A DNA stretch of 49,544 bases from Bacteroidaceae bacterium (GCA_017530735.1 JAFXMB010000052.1:1-49544), one strand, 5' to 3'. Counted from the stretch's first letter, positions 32,198 to 42,667 are shown. The notes: generated from the letters alone by a model not told the origin. Program-made: numbers and translations.

Positions 32198-34210
32198 TCA
32201 ATGTTTGTCTTCATTATTACTGAAAATACTTTTGGGACACCATTCCATATAGTCAAAGTTCATTTCGGCATTGGGATTCTCCAGAACCAGGCGCATCCTC
32301 AGATAATAGTTCTTGTTTGCCTTGAAGTAATCAGTGGTGATTATTCTACGGGCAATCAGACTGTAATCACGGAACTTCTCGGCCTTGTCGGATGTCCAAT
32401 GTGAATCGGGACCCTTCATATAACCGCGGTTATGCATGGCTTTGTCATAAGCATCAATTGCTATGGAATCACCTTCAAAATCCTCATCGGATTTCCAACG
32501 GATATTGGGGTTGTCATAGGCAGAATATCTGAGGTCTGTGGGTATTCCGCAGGGTGAAAGCCTAAGCGGATCATCGCCTACAAAGTTCTGAACGACGCCA
32601 CAACCTGCCGAGCCTCTGTATGACAGACGCAGTTCCCATGTACCGTCATGCGGCACAGGAGGCAACTTAAGCAGAATGTCATAGTTACCCTGCAGGTCCA
32701 GACCGTCACCCTGATAGCTTATGTTGGCTACGAAAGCGCTGCGTACCCACATGCAGTAATTCTGATTGTAAGAATGGAAGTTGGTGGGCTGTAAGAACCC
32801 TATACCCTCATAATTGTTGTCTGTCTTTTTCTGACGGGCACCTGAAGTCAGGAAATCCGGAGAAAGAGTGCAGCAGTCTATTCTGAGACGACGGTCCAGA
32901 ACACTGTTTCTGACAAAATCAGAATACTCAAGAATGTCGTCTATGTAGAACATGTAACCGTTGCAGCCTTCGTTGAGAGTTCCCTCATCTACGTCAAGGA
33001 TCTTGACTCCACGGTAGAAACTGCGTCCCAGTTCTCCCTTTCCGTCAGGACCTACACCACGACGGTTAATGAATACACCGCTGTGAGGTCCGCTGGCCAA
33101 AACTCTTGAAATACGCATGATGGAGTGCGGCAGATAGGCTTCAAAATAATCTTCAGCGTCTATTACGGATGTCTCAACCTTGGCGTTGATGATATCCTCA
33201 CGACAATTGAAGTTAATGGCAGAAGGTATGCTGAAGGGCAGTATGTGGTATTGCACAAAACGCCTGAGCGGACAACGCTGGTCAGACCAGATTGTATCAT
33301 ACCTGTTGCCAAGGGTATCATATTCTGCCTGATATGCCTCATGATAAACCGTATTGGCATAATCAATCAGGTCATCAAGTGTATGGATACCCCTACTTGC
33401 ATAGACTTCATTCGGCTCAGCAAATACGGTGAAACCGTAGTCGCGTTCCGGCAGATATCTGATGGTGTAGTCCGATCCTCCTCCCTGTTTGGTCAGGCCG
33501 GCAGTTACAGAATCATAATCTGTCAACGAATAACTCTTGTCATGCCACTTCTGAAGCGAATCCTCAAGGCATACCAGATGCATAGCCTCAAAGAAAAGAC
33601 TTACCTTGGGATCTGCCTTTACTATATCATAAATATAGTCACCCGAAACCCTGATAACATTGTCAACTACATGAACTACTCCATTCTGTACAGTATCGTC
33701 ACCCTTAAGAACCACAGAATTTCTGTTAATGGTTGCACGGGGCTTGATTATTCCGTTATCAAGAGTATCAGCCACATATCCCAGGACAAGGAAACGGTTC
33801 AACTGATTGACTGAAGGCAATCCTCCCTCTGACTGTTCAGAAAGGTAAAGAACCGTATTTATGAGGTGTGTCCTTGCTATTGTGTCACACTGATCCCAGG
33901 TAAGGGAATCAAGACAACTGATATTTCTGGACTCAAGATATTTGCTGAATGCCAGATCAGTAGGAGCAAAACATGTAAAGGTACCGTAGGTCTCAAGTTC
34001 GCCCCATCTTTGCGTTCTCTTCAGTATCTGAATGAAAGAACTGAAGCGCTGGGCTGAATCCTGCTCAAGATAATCGGCAAGGGTCTGCCCGGTAAACGTG
34101 TAGTACGTTCCCGGGTGAACCTCGTCCCAGCAGGATACTGTCATGGCAATCGGAGCGAGTGCCATGAAGACCTTCAATACCAGTTTATATGTCTCCTTGA
34201 TCTTAAGCAT
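32198..34210 (-). CDS. FAS1-domain surface lipoprotein, 670 aa
   Basis: A lipoprotein with lipobox TVSC (Cys27) followed by WDE, consistent with surface display. The first FAS1 domain spans about 40-200, with FTCFAPTDLAFSKYL at 78-92 and NGVVHVVDNVIRVSG near 190. A second FAS1-like region spans ~205-430 (FTVFAEPNEVYASRG, GYMFYIDDILEYS). The C-terminal domain (~430-670) has CCTLSPDFL, LPPVPHDGTWELRLSY and RGYMKGPDSH, which match the 751-residue protein at 13801-16056 almost phrase for phrase, including the EDKH/EDMH ending. The two are paralogs, with this copy in the operon and the other alone on the opposite strand. It starts 2 nt after the SusD stop, indicating tight coupling to the first SusC/D pair. 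Confidence 0.83.
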   Translation of the reverse strand: MLKIKETYKLVLKVFMALAPIAMTVSCWDEVHPGTYYTFTGQTLADYLEQDSAQRFSSFIQILKRTQRWGELETYGTFTCFAPTDLAFSKYLESRNISCLDSLTWDQCDTIARTHLINTVLYLSEQSEGGLPSVNQLNRFLVLGYVADTLDNGIIKPRATINRNSVVLKGDDTVQNGVVHVVDNVIRVSGDYIYDIVKADPKVSLFFEAMHLVCLEDSLQKWHDKSYSLTDYDSVTAGLTKQGGGSDYTIRYLPERDYGFTVFAEPNEVYASRGIHTLDDLIDYANTVYHEAYQAEYDTLGNRYDTIWSDQRCPLRRFVQYHILPFSIPSAINFNCREDIINAKVETSVIDAEDYFEAYLPHSIMRISRVLASGPHSGVFINRRGVGPDGKGELGRSFYRGVKILDVDEGTLNEGCNGYMFYIDDILEYSDFVRNSVLDRRLRIDCCTLSPDFLTSGARQKKTDNNYEGIGFLQPTNFHSYNQNYCMWVRSAFVANISYQGDGLDLQGNYDILLKLPPVPHDGTWELRLSYRGSAGCGVVQNFVGDDPLRLSPCGIPTDLRYSAYDNPNIRWKSDEDFEGDSIAIDAYDKAMHNRGYMKGPDSHWTSDKAEKFRDYSLIARRIITTDYFKANKNYYLRMRLVLENPNAEMNFDYMEWCPKSIFSNNEDKH

Positions 34211-34212
34211 AA

Positions 34213-35988
34213 TTAATGAGCCTGTTCTGTCTTTTCGTCATCCTTATAAGCAGGATTCTGCTTAAGGACACCCTTACTGTTGCGAACCTCGTCCCTGTAC
34301 ATCGGGAAGTACATGGCATACGGGTTCTTAAGCTGGATATCAACCTTGCTGCTGTTTGCAGCAGTGTGTTTCTTCTTAATGAAGGTGATCAGTTCCTTCT
34401 GGTTGCCGGCACGTCTTGCCATACGAACCAGGTCATACCAGCGCTTGCCCTCGAACAGGAGTTCACGACGGCGCTCCTGGAAGAGGATCTCCTCAACCTT
34501 TGAAACAGCTGTCTCGTTCACCTTGTAGTTGGTAACCTTGGCCAGGTCATTGGTGTTTGAAACCTGATCGTTATCAAGAACTACTGAACGGGCATTAACT
34601 GCATCAATCAGCTTGAAGGCCTTGTCCTTCAGAGCATTCTGCTCGCCTACTGTAGCCAGACTGTCTGCACCGGCAGGCTTCATGCCTTTAGCCATCATGA
34701 TATATGCCTCGGCCTCAAACAGAAGCACCTCAGAGTAACGGTAAATGATCCAGTTAGCCTGGTCTGAAGATCTCTTGCTTCTGAATGAACCGTAACTGGT
34801 AGCTGAACTGGGTTCAACCTTTCCTCCGTTGATGGTAAGACTTACAGTGCTGTATCCGTACTTTGAAATGGCGAATGAAGTGCTGCGCTGCTTTATGCTT
34901 GTGTAATAACGTACGTCATTGGACTGGTTGAAAACATCATGAGTGGTACTGGGAGCATTTCCTATGGGCTCGTAAGCCTTTATGGTACCTACACTCTTCT
35001 GTTGTTCATTGTCCTGACTCTGATAGTAGTTATTTACAAAGTTGTTCTGTACGTTATAGTCAAAAGGCAACTCAAACAATGACTCAAAAGAGCACTTGTT
35101 ACCAAAAATCTCATTGTAAGAGTTTCCTGCTGAAAGAGCGCCGCCGGGAGCATCTGAAATAAGAGGATAGCCGTTAAAGAGAGCCAGCTCGCAGTTCTTA
35201 CCCTGCTTGCTCTTTAACTTATTATACTCCTGCATCTTGTATGCAGTGACCTCCTCACATACATCGATACATTTCTGCCAGTCATCAGCACGGCCGCGCC
35301 ACAGATACATATCTGCAAGCATAGCGCAGATAGCCGGCTTGGTGATACGGGTTCTTGACTCCTCATCGGTGGCATACTTGTTCATAGCACCCTTCTTGGC
35401 ATATTCCAGATCTGATATGATAGAATCCAGAACAGTCTCAAAAGGACTCTGGGGTACATAGAATTTCATGTAACCGCCCTCATCATCAATTGAAGGCTCG
35501 GTAACATAAGGTACATCGCGGAATGAGCGGATAAGATACCAATAACTGAGGCAGCGCAATGCTATGGCCTCTGACTGATGTGCAAGCTGCTCATCAAGTA
35601 CGTAGTTAGGATCCTTCTCAGCTACAATGGGTGCAAAGTGCAGTACCGTATTGGCACGGTTGATTACATCATAAAATGAATTGTACTTGCAGTACGCGTT
35701 GGTGATAAGCAGGTTCTCGCTGCATATCTGACGAATAGCATCGGGAGCATTGTTACCCTCAACAATGTTGTCTGAACGCATTTCGCCCCAGATTGACATT
35801 CTCATAATGCAATCTTCAGACTGCAATGCACTGTAAGCACCTAAGAGTACGCTCTCAACGTCAGACTTGTCAGTCCAGAAGTTCTCCAGAACGATATCGT
35901 TAAGAGGTTCCAGATTGAGGAAATCATTGCATGATGTCAATGCCCCTCCTAAGAGTACTATTGTGATTAAAGATTTGATATTTTTCAT
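34213..35988 (-). CDS. SusD-like glycan-binding lipoprotein (first pair)
   Basis: A 591-residue RagB/SusD protein of usual length. The lipobox ALTSC (Cys20) is followed by NDFLNLEPLNDI, the classical SusD opening. Further landmarks are FWTDKSDVESVLLGAYSAL, INRANTVLHFAP, HQSEAIALRCLSYWYLIRSF (TPR helices, ~140-175), NWIIYRYSEVLLFEAEAYI near 415 and LLFEGKRWYDLVRMARRAG near 520. The C-terminus keeps NPAYKDD. It follows its SusC by 20 nt and is followed after 2 nt by a FAS1 lipoprotein. It should cap the SusC at 36009-39401 and deliver oligosaccharides to it. Confidence 0.95.
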   Translation of the reverse strand: MKNIKSLITIVLLGGALTSCNDFLNLEPLNDIVLENFWTDKSDVESVLLGAYSALQSEDCIMRMSIWGEMRSDNIVEGNNAPDAIRQICSENLLITNAYCKYNSFYDVINRANTVLHFAPIVAEKDPNYVLDEQLAHQSEAIALRCLSYWYLIRSFRDVPYVTEPSIDDEGGYMKFYVPQSPFETVLDSIISDLEYAKKGAMNKYATDEESRTRITKPAICAMLADMYLWRGRADDWQKCIDVCEEVTAYKMQEYNKLKSKQGKNCELALFNGYPLISDAPGGALSAGNSYNEIFGNKCSFESLFELPFDYNVQNNFVNNYYQSQDNEQQKSVGTIKAYEPIGNAPSTTHDVFNQSNDVRYYTSIKQRSTSFAISKYGYSTVSLTINGGKVEPSSATSYGSFRSKRSSDQANWIIYRYSEVLLFEAEAYIMMAKGMKPAGADSLATVGEQNALKDKAFKLIDAVNARSVVLDNDQVSNTNDLAKVTNYKVNETAVSKVEEILFQERRRELLFEGKRWYDLVRMARRAGNQKELITFIKKKHTAANSSKVDIQLKNPYAMYFPMYRDEVRNSKGVLKQNPAYKDDEKTEQAH

Positions 35989-36008
35989 AACATCCTACGT
36001 CTAAAGAG

Positions 36009-39000
36009 TTAGAAATTGACAGTTACACCGAATGTAAGTCTGCGTGAGCGCGGTGTACGGCTGTTATCCTGTGCCACCTGACCACGACCGGAACTAACCT
36101 CGGGATCAAGACCTGTATACTTGGTCCATGTTGCAAGGTTGCTCAAACTGCAGCTCAAGCTCAAGCTGCTGAGATGAAGCTTCTTGACGAACTTGGGATC
36201 AACCTGATAACTGAGTGATGAATTTGACCAACGCATGAATGAGCCATCCTCAACGTAGCGGTCTGAACCAAGGTCATTGTAACCCCAGTTGTACAGAGCA
36301 CGCGGAACCTCAGTTACATCACCCTCAACACGCCAGCGCCAGTTAATGGCAGCCATCACGTTACGAAGCTCACGGGGAGCCTCAGCACCCAGACGTGACA
36401 TGTTCACGATCTTGTTACCCCAACGGAAGTTGAAGCTGTTGTTCCATGACAGACGTCCCCATGATACTGTGAGACGGGCACCACCGTTGATCTTAGGAAG
36501 TGAACTACCCAGATAAACGATATCAAGCTCGTTGATGTTACCGTCATGGTTGATATCCTCATAGGCTACGTCACCGCCTACAAACTCATAGGCTGTGAAG
36601 TTATCCTCACCGTAACCGAACATCATTGGTTTGGGTTTGCCCTTAGAGTTCAGGATTACATTGCCGTCAGCGTCTCTTACTACAGGAGCGTTTGAACCGG
36701 CTACACCGGGAATCTCCTTCTCACCGATAATGTTACCGGCATCATCATACTCAAAGCCACCCCAGTCACTGTACTGGTATACGCCTTTGTACTTGAATCC
36801 GTAAATTGAACCGTATGAGTTCTTAAGAGCCACATATGAAAGATACTTCTTATGCGGGTTACTCAGGTCAAAGTCCTGCTGCCATGTTCTCAGGATGACG
36901 TCGTTCATCTCAAGAACCTGGTTGGTATTGTCACCAAAGTTAACGCTACCGCCAATTCTGAAGTCCTGACCCATCAGCTTTGTTGAGTAGATGCTGCGGG
37001 CGTTGATGGTCAACTCCCAACCCTCATTCATCATCTTACCGTCGTTAACAGCGGCAAGTGAGGTATAACCTGATGATGAAGGAATAGGATAGCTGTTATT
37101 GATCAGCTTGTCGTTAGTAGTATGGTAGAAGTTGATGTTGGCATCCAGTTTATCATTGAACAGACCCAGGTTCAGACCATAGTTCCATGAGGTTGACTCC
37201 TCCCACTGGAAATCACTGAGTCGGATGTTGGCAGGATAAATTGTAGATGTACCGTCATATGAGCTACCTGATGAATAGCGGCTACGGAACATATCGTCAC
37301 CACCGGGAGCGTTACCGGTGTAACCCCAGGTTACGTTAAGACCGGCCATGGTGAGCAGTCCGCTTTCACGGATACCGTCAAACCACTTTTCATCTGAGAT
37401 GTTCCAACGTACACCGGCACCGGGGAATGTACCCCACTTCTTGGCGTTACCTGTACGGGTTGTACCGTCAGAACGTGTTGTGAATGTTACGTTATACTTA
37501 CTCTTGTAAGAATAGTGAACCTGAGTAGAGATACCTACACTGCGGTTACGACCGGCACCTGTACCCATATCGTTGATGATACCGGGCAGACCTACTGACT
37601 CGAATGAACCTGAAGGAAGTCCTTCAAGTGTGGTGCTCATGTTCTTGCTGTTAGAGTTCCTTACCTCAAGTCTTACCATAGCACCGATGCTGTGGTTGCG
37701 GTTCTTGAGATGGGGCTGGAACTGAAGCGTGTGCTGAGTGGTGATTGATGAACTCTTGTCGGCACTGCTTCTGGTGCTGTTCTGGTTACCGGTATCCCAA
37801 CCCTTACGTGACAGAGTCTGAGGAGTATAGGTCTCAGATGTGTTGTTGGATACACCGAATGAAACCATTCCCTCATATGTCAGACGGGTCTGGTTGTTCT
37901 CAAGTCCCAACAGGTTGTAAGTGATATGGAAGTTAGGATCAACGCTCAGACTTATGCTGTTGTTCTTCTTCTGTTCAGCCTCAAGAACGGGGTTGCTCTG
38001 TCCGGGCAGTCTGTCTGAAGCGTCATTGGGCATGAGGTAATACTCGCTGGTGGGAACACCGGTAAGAGGATCCTCATAATAGATAGCCAGGTTAGGCATC
38101 ATCTCCTGTGCACTGCTTACAGCGGTGTTACCGCTACGGCGGTTGTTGGAGTATGTCATTGAGAAGTTGGTAGATACCTTGATACGCTCAGAGATGAAGT
38201 AGTCAAATGCTACACGTGTTGTGAAACGGTTCATCTTCTGACCGATAACGGTACCTGTCTCATCGTCGAAACCGGCAGATACACGGAAGTTGGCCTTGTC
38301 ACCACCACCTGATACTGAAACGGAGTGGTTGTGTGTCAGACCTACCTTCTTTACAGCCGATACCCAATCGGTGTTGTCATTCCACATTTCATAATCCGGC
38401 TTGGACTGAACGTAGTTGATCTCCCAGATATCGTTTGTAATCTGATCGTTAAGATGCGGGTTGAACAGGGCCTCCTTAACGAACATGGTGTACTGGTCAC
38501 CGTTCAGGTACTTGTAACCTTCAGGCTGGAAGTTGGCATTCAGACGGTATGTGTAAGATACACGAGTTGCACCGCGCTGTCCGCGCTTGGTCTTGATTTC
38601 CATAACACCGTTGGCACCCTGCATACCGTAAAGGGCTGTTGCAGAAGCATCCTTAAGGAATGATATTGACTGAATATCCTGCGGGTTGATACTCAAGAGC
38701 TCAGCCAGACGATCCTCGGCGTACTGATCTTCAAGAGAACTGTTCAGATAATCATTCAGACCGCTTGCGAACTGGTTCTTGGTGTTGGCATCGATTGACA
38801 GGATATTACCGTCAACTACGATAAGGGGGTTACCGTCACCGGTAAGTGTTGACTGACCACGCAGACGCATTGAAGAACGTGCGCCAAGGTCACCAGAGTC
38901 AAACACGATATCCAAACCTGCAACCTGTCCCTGAAGGGCCTCATCGACTGTGGTAATACCAAGGTCAGCATAGTCATCCATGTTAATGGTCTGTACTACG

Positions 39001-39401
39001 CTTGATGCCTCACGCAGAGGAATCTGAAGACCGTTGGTCTCCAATACGCGTTCTGCGGTGATTTCTACTACAGGAAGCTCACCGGCCTCTTTCATCTTAA
39101 TCTCAAAGTAGGTCTTGTCGATAGGAATATCAACTGTCTCATAACCTACGTAGGTAATCTGAAGATGGTCGTTAGGGTTCACCAGACGGAAAGAGAAGTT
39201 ACCCTCCATATCGGTTACGTCATGCGCAACGATACGGTCAGCGGCGTCTCTTTCAGTTACGTTTACCATCATCATCGGGCCTTCATTGTCCTCAATGACA
39301 CCACTGATGACATCACCGGCCTTCTGTGCCAGAAGCAAACCGGGCATTGCAGCCAAAACCATGGCCAAAGCCCCTCTCAAAAATCTGTTAGAATATTTCA
39401 T
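36009..39401 (-). CDS. SusC-like TonB-dependent transporter (first pair)
   Basis: A 1130-residue outer-membrane receptor. In order: signal peptide, a carboxypeptidase-regulatory-like domain (SGVIEDNEGPMMMVNVTERD, ~30-110), a linker with LPVVEITAERVLETNG, and a plug domain (~125-270) with NPLIVVDGNIL, INPQDIQSISFLKDASATAL and YGMQGANGVMEIKTKRGQRG. The barrel follows, with the late segments EDINHDGNINELDIVYLGSS and YVEDGSFMRWSNSSLSYQV and a C-terminal RRLTFGVTVNF. These are standard for the SusC/RagA family. It is the more canonical of the two SusC copies. The gene lies 18 nt after the giant FAS1 gene and 20 nt before its SusD partner. Confidence 0.95.
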   Translation of the reverse strand: MKYSNRFLRGALAMVLAAMPGLLLAQKAGDVISGVIEDNEGPMMMVNVTERDAADRIVAHDVTDMEGNFSFRLVNPNDHLQITYVGYETVDIPIDKTYFEIKMKEAGELPVVEITAERVLETNGLQIPLREASSVVQTINMDDYADLGITTVDEALQGQVAGLDIVFDSGDLGARSSMRLRGQSTLTGDGNPLIVVDGNILSIDANTKNQFASGLNDYLNSSLEDQYAEDRLAELLSINPQDIQSISFLKDASATALYGMQGANGVMEIKTKRGQRGATRVSYTYRLNANFQPEGYKYLNGDQYTMFVKEALFNPHLNDQITNDIWEINYVQSKPDYEMWNDNTDWVSAVKKVGLTHNHSVSVSGGGDKANFRVSAGFDDETGTVIGQKMNRFTTRVAFDYFISERIKVSTNFSMTYSNNRRSGNTAVSSAQEMMPNLAIYYEDPLTGVPTSEYYLMPNDASDRLPGQSNPVLEAEQKKNNSISLSVDPNFHITYNLLGLENNQTRLTYEGMVSFGVSNNTSETYTPQTLSRKGWDTGNQNSTRSSADKSSSITTQHTLQFQPHLKNRNHSIGAMVRLEVRNSNSKNMSTTLEGLPSGSFESVGLPGIINDMGTGAGRNRSVGISTQVHYSYKSKYNVTFTTRSDGTTRTGNAKKWGTFPGAGVRWNISDEKWFDGIRESGLLTMAGLNVTWGYTGNAPGGDDMFRSRYSSGSSYDGTSTIYPANIRLSDFQWEESTSWNYGLNLGLFNDKLDANINFYHTTNDKLINNSYPIPSSSGYTSLAAVNDGKMMNEGWELTINARSIYSTKLMGQDFRIGGSVNFGDNTNQVLEMNDVILRTWQQDFDLSNPHKKYLSYVALKNSYGSIYGFKYKGVYQYSDWGGFEYDDAGNIIGEKEIPGVAGSNAPVVRDADGNVILNSKGKPKPMMFGYGEDNFTAYEFVGGDVAYEDINHDGNINELDIVYLGSSLPKINGGARLTVSWGRLSWNNSFNFRWGNKIVNMSRLGAEAPRELRNVMAAINWRWRVEGDVTEVPRALYNWGYNDLGSDRYVEDGSFMRWSNSSLSYQVDPKFVKKLHLSSLSLSCSLSNLATWTKYTGLDPEVSSGRGQVAQDNSRTPRSRRLTFGVTVNF

Positions 39402-39419
39402 TTTCAGTATGTTTGCTTG

Positions 39420-42400
39420 TTAGAAATTTACATCACCATTGCACAACGGCTCATCGATCAGATGAACAACAGCATAAGATGAAGTCTCGATAGAGAAATA
39501 ATTATAAGTATTTTCACTCAAAGATCCGGTATAAGGCTTAACCTCATATTCACGACACATAATGTTGAAGTACGGTTTGTCATCAGCATTATAGATCTTG
39601 AGAACCTTGCGTGTGTTAGGAGTTGATACCTTCTTGCCATTCACCATCGTATAGGCGTTATCCTTGATTGTGATGTCTGTACCACCCTTTACATGCAACT
39701 TCATGAACTGCTGGTTTGCATTCATGTAAGCAGTCTCATACTCAGCCTCAGTTGCGGGCTGGCCGCTCTCGTCAATACCTGCGTTGAATTCAGCGCCGAT
39801 ATAAACTGAGTTATCCTGGATATGATACTTCACAAAGTTCTTGAGCTGGTTACGCTTGATATCGGTCATGTATTTTGAACCGCCTGAGGTAACAGCCTTA
39901 GTAGCCATTGCAGTATCGTTTACACCGAACAGTCTGTAAGACAGGTTGATGAGAGAATCCCTGAAGTCACGCTTGAATGCGCTGTCCTTCTGTGCGGGAT
40001 CGGTGTAAGTGGTCTTCTGCTCCAGGAATGTCCTGATGGCGACAAATCTGGTGTCAAGAGCCTGCAGCTCATCCGGAAGCATGAGAACCTTGCTGGCCAA
40101 CAGAGCGTCAACTGTTGAACTCTTGGGAATGTAAACCGTGTAGTGATAAGTATTGAATGTTGATATGCAATACTGTGATGCAATCTGGTTTGTATTTGAT
40201 GTTGCAGTGAATATACCGGTTCTCTCCATCAGCTTGAAGAATGACTTGAACTCGGGATAATGGATTGTATCTGAAACAACATCATATACAGATCTTCTTG
40301 AAGGCAGGAGCGGACGGTCAAGCACATATGTGCGTCCGTTACCCTTGGTGATAGGATTGTTCTTGGAGAGGTCATTACGCTGGATAACCTTTACAGGACG
40401 CTGAACAGCATCAGGCTGTCCTTCGTTCTCAATCTGCCAGCCACCCTCAACAATCATGTTGCCGTAGTCGCTTGCGGGATCTGCAACACCCTTGAACTTG
40501 ATGGTACCGCGGCCCTTGGTTCTGAAATATGAGTAACCTAAAGAGTCAGCTACGGTAGGTGCTTCTACATCACCTATTATAATGTGGTAGTCCATGAGGT
40601 CAAGGATACGGTTACGGATGAACTTTGCCTCCTCGGTATCCTCATAATCAGTCGTACTTCCGCTCTTAAGTCTTCTCTCAGGAACGATACGCATTCCGGT
40701 AGCGGTCAGCAGACCTGTTGTCTCATCAAAATCATATACATCGGCAATTACGGTTGAAACGTTCTTGGAGTTCTTTCCGTAACTGAAAGCCAGAGCCTTG
40801 ATTGATGACTCACCGGCAGTACCCATCTTCTTGAGGTAGAATGAAGCCGGGTCTATCCAGACGAGCTTGTTCTCAAACTCACTGCCGTTGATGGTATCAA
40901 TAAGAGGTACGAAGAAGCTGTACTCGGCAACCATTGAATTCAGGTAAGCGCTGAATGCCAACTCCTCATCTTCATTGATAGCCCAGTCGATGATCTTAAG
41001 TCTCTCGTTAACGAGAACAGGATATGCAACTGATCTGTAAGAAGTGGGAACGAATACGGTATTGGTGAAGTAGATTGCACCGTTGCAGCACATAGCTACG
41101 TCAGCGATGGTGTTCTCAGCCTCAGTTCTGCTCATCTTGTCAAAGAAAGGATCCTGAGCGTCATTGAGCACGCTTGAGAACTTGCTGGGTACAGAACCTA
41201 CAAGTGAAGACTGCATATTAACGTTTACAAGCTTAAGGATGGTCTTGAGCTCGATGTTGCTCATATCCTCGATAACCTCGTCAACAGTAAGGTCGTTACG
41301 GCCCTTGTACTTGTCAAGACCGTATCTCTCTCTCAGACGGGCACCAACCTGACTCTCGTCAAGCCACCATGTCATGAAAGACTGATCCAGAGGAACGAAC
41401 ATAAGACCCATATCCTGCTGGAGAGCTACGTCTGAGTTACCGGTTACGGTTGATGAAATGAATGTATTCCATCCCGGATCGAACTTGAGAAGCTCAGATG
41501 CTGTTGCGGGCTCAAGATCATCAAGGTTGGTATCGATCTTGGAACTCTGGGTCTGGGTCTGTACTCTTGCACGCTGTGAAAGATACTTCTTAACGTATAC
41601 AGAGTCACCGTTAGCCTTCATGGCCTGATCCAGAGCCTCGCTCTTGATAAGTCCGTGGTCAATCAGGTATCTGATGTTCATGTCGCGGTTCTTAGTTGCA
41701 CCTTTATCATAATAAGGAACTGAGAAGCGGTCCAGAATAGCGTTGAATATCTTGGTATCCTCACGTGTTGAAATGTAATCGGCCATGTTGGGCAACAGGT
41801 AGATTACGTCAGACATAACATGAAGGAAGCCGTTGAAGCACTTCTTGTTGGGCCATTCTATAGCAACACCGTTCACACTGGCGTCACCGGGCTTGTGAGC
41901 AGGCTTGCCCACCTTACTGTATTTACCCAGACGGAACAGGAAGTCATAGTCTTCGTTGTCAATCTTGTTTGACTGGAGGAACTTGTTAACCATGAAGATG
42001 ATAGGTCTCTCGGTTCCATCCTGAAGCAATACGAGGCTCTTGCCCTCATTCTTGTTGCGCAGACGGGTCCAATACGGGTTGTTTGTGGGCAGAGAACTTG
42101 CCTTTACAACGGGGATTGTGTCAAGAATATCGGCAGCCGAGATTCTACGCATACAGTTACCCAGGATAGGAGGATTGTTGTCTCCACCGGGGCTGTTTGA
42201 AAGCATGGCAACCTGATAAACGTTATTCAGCATTGAACCGTTAAGGATCATAGACTTCTGAGCCTTGCTCAACTGGTCATAACTGGTAATCTTGTTGCCG
42301 TTTGCATCAACGAACGGGCAGTTCTTGAAGAAAACTACGAATGCGCTGTCATCGGCTACGAACAGGGTCTTACTGCCGGTCTTGGCCAGGATGTCTACCT

Positions 42401-42632
42401 GATTCAGATCCTCAATAAGTCTCACGAACGTTTTGAATGAGTAGAACTCGCCGGTACTGTCATTTCTGAAACCCTCCTGAAGGGTCTGATAAATACTGGT
42501 ACCCAGCCATTCAGGCATTCTCTTGTCCAGGTCAAAATCCGGACGGCATGAAGAGATGCCGAAAGCGGTTGCCAGGACAGCCAGAATAACTCCGAACACT
42601 CTGGAACGGTTTGTTAGAGATTTTCTTTTCAT
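39420..42632 (-). CDS. Giant multi-FAS1 lipoprotein, 1070 aa
   Basis: A lipoprotein with lipobox GISSC (Cys29) followed by RPDFDLD. It contains at least three, probably four, FAS1-like modules. Module 1 is ~55-275 (KTLFVADDSAFVVFF, CFNGFLHVMSDVIYLLP). Module 2 is ~285-555 (GLMFVPLDQSFMTWWLDE, CCNGAIYFTNTVFVP). A less clear unit covers ~565-790, and the last covers ~800-1065 (YHYTVYIPKSSTVDALLAS). It ends in AVVHLIDEPLCNGDVNF. FAS1 domains are ~140 residues in general, so these are expanded versions with long insertions. It is the second gene of the operon, 35 nt after a GH43 and 18 nt before SusC, an unusual position for a non-enzymatic surface protein. Attachment to or capture of plant cell-wall glycans is inference. 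Confidence 0.8.
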   Translation of the reverse strand: MKRKSLTNRSRVFGVILAVLATAFGISSCRPDFDLDKRMPEWLGTSIYQTLQEGFRNDSTGEFYSFKTFVRLIEDLNQVDILAKTGSKTLFVADDSAFVVFFKNCPFVDANGNKITSYDQLSKAQKSMILNGSMLNNVYQVAMLSNSPGGDNNPPILGNCMRRISAADILDTIPVVKASSLPTNNPYWTRLRNKNEGKSLVLLQDGTERPIIFMVNKFLQSNKIDNEDYDFLFRLGKYSKVGKPAHKPGDASVNGVAIEWPNKKCFNGFLHVMSDVIYLLPNMADYISTREDTKIFNAILDRFSVPYYDKGATKNRDMNIRYLIDHGLIKSEALDQAMKANGDSVYVKKYLSQRARVQTQTQSSKIDTNLDDLEPATASELLKFDPGWNTFISSTVTGNSDVALQQDMGLMFVPLDQSFMTWWLDESQVGARLRERYGLDKYKGRNDLTVDEVIEDMSNIELKTILKLVNVNMQSSLVGSVPSKFSSVLNDAQDPFFDKMSRTEAENTIADVAMCCNGAIYFTNTVFVPTSYRSVAYPVLVNERLKIIDWAINEDEELAFSAYLNSMVAEYSFFVPLIDTINGSEFENKLVWIDPASFYLKKMGTAGESSIKALAFSYGKNSKNVSTVIADVYDFDETTGLLTATGMRIVPERRLKSGSTTDYEDTEEAKFIRNRILDLMDYHIIIGDVEAPTVADSLGYSYFRTKGRGTIKFKGVADPASDYGNMIVEGGWQIENEGQPDAVQRPVKVIQRNDLSKNNPITKGNGRTYVLDRPLLPSRRSVYDVVSDTIHYPEFKSFFKLMERTGIFTATSNTNQIASQYCISTFNTYHYTVYIPKSSTVDALLASKVLMLPDELQALDTRFVAIRTFLEQKTTYTDPAQKDSAFKRDFRDSLINLSYRLFGVNDTAMATKAVTSGGSKYMTDIKRNQLKNFVKYHIQDNSVYIGAEFNAGIDESGQPATEAEYETAYMNANQQFMKLHVKGGTDITIKDNAYTMVNGKKVSTPNTRKVLKIYNADDKPYFNIMCREYEVKPYTGSLSENTYNYFSIETSSYAVVHLIDEPLCNGDVNF

Positions 42633-42667
42633 TATATGAATTGTTTAAATATTAGACGTGACGAAAA

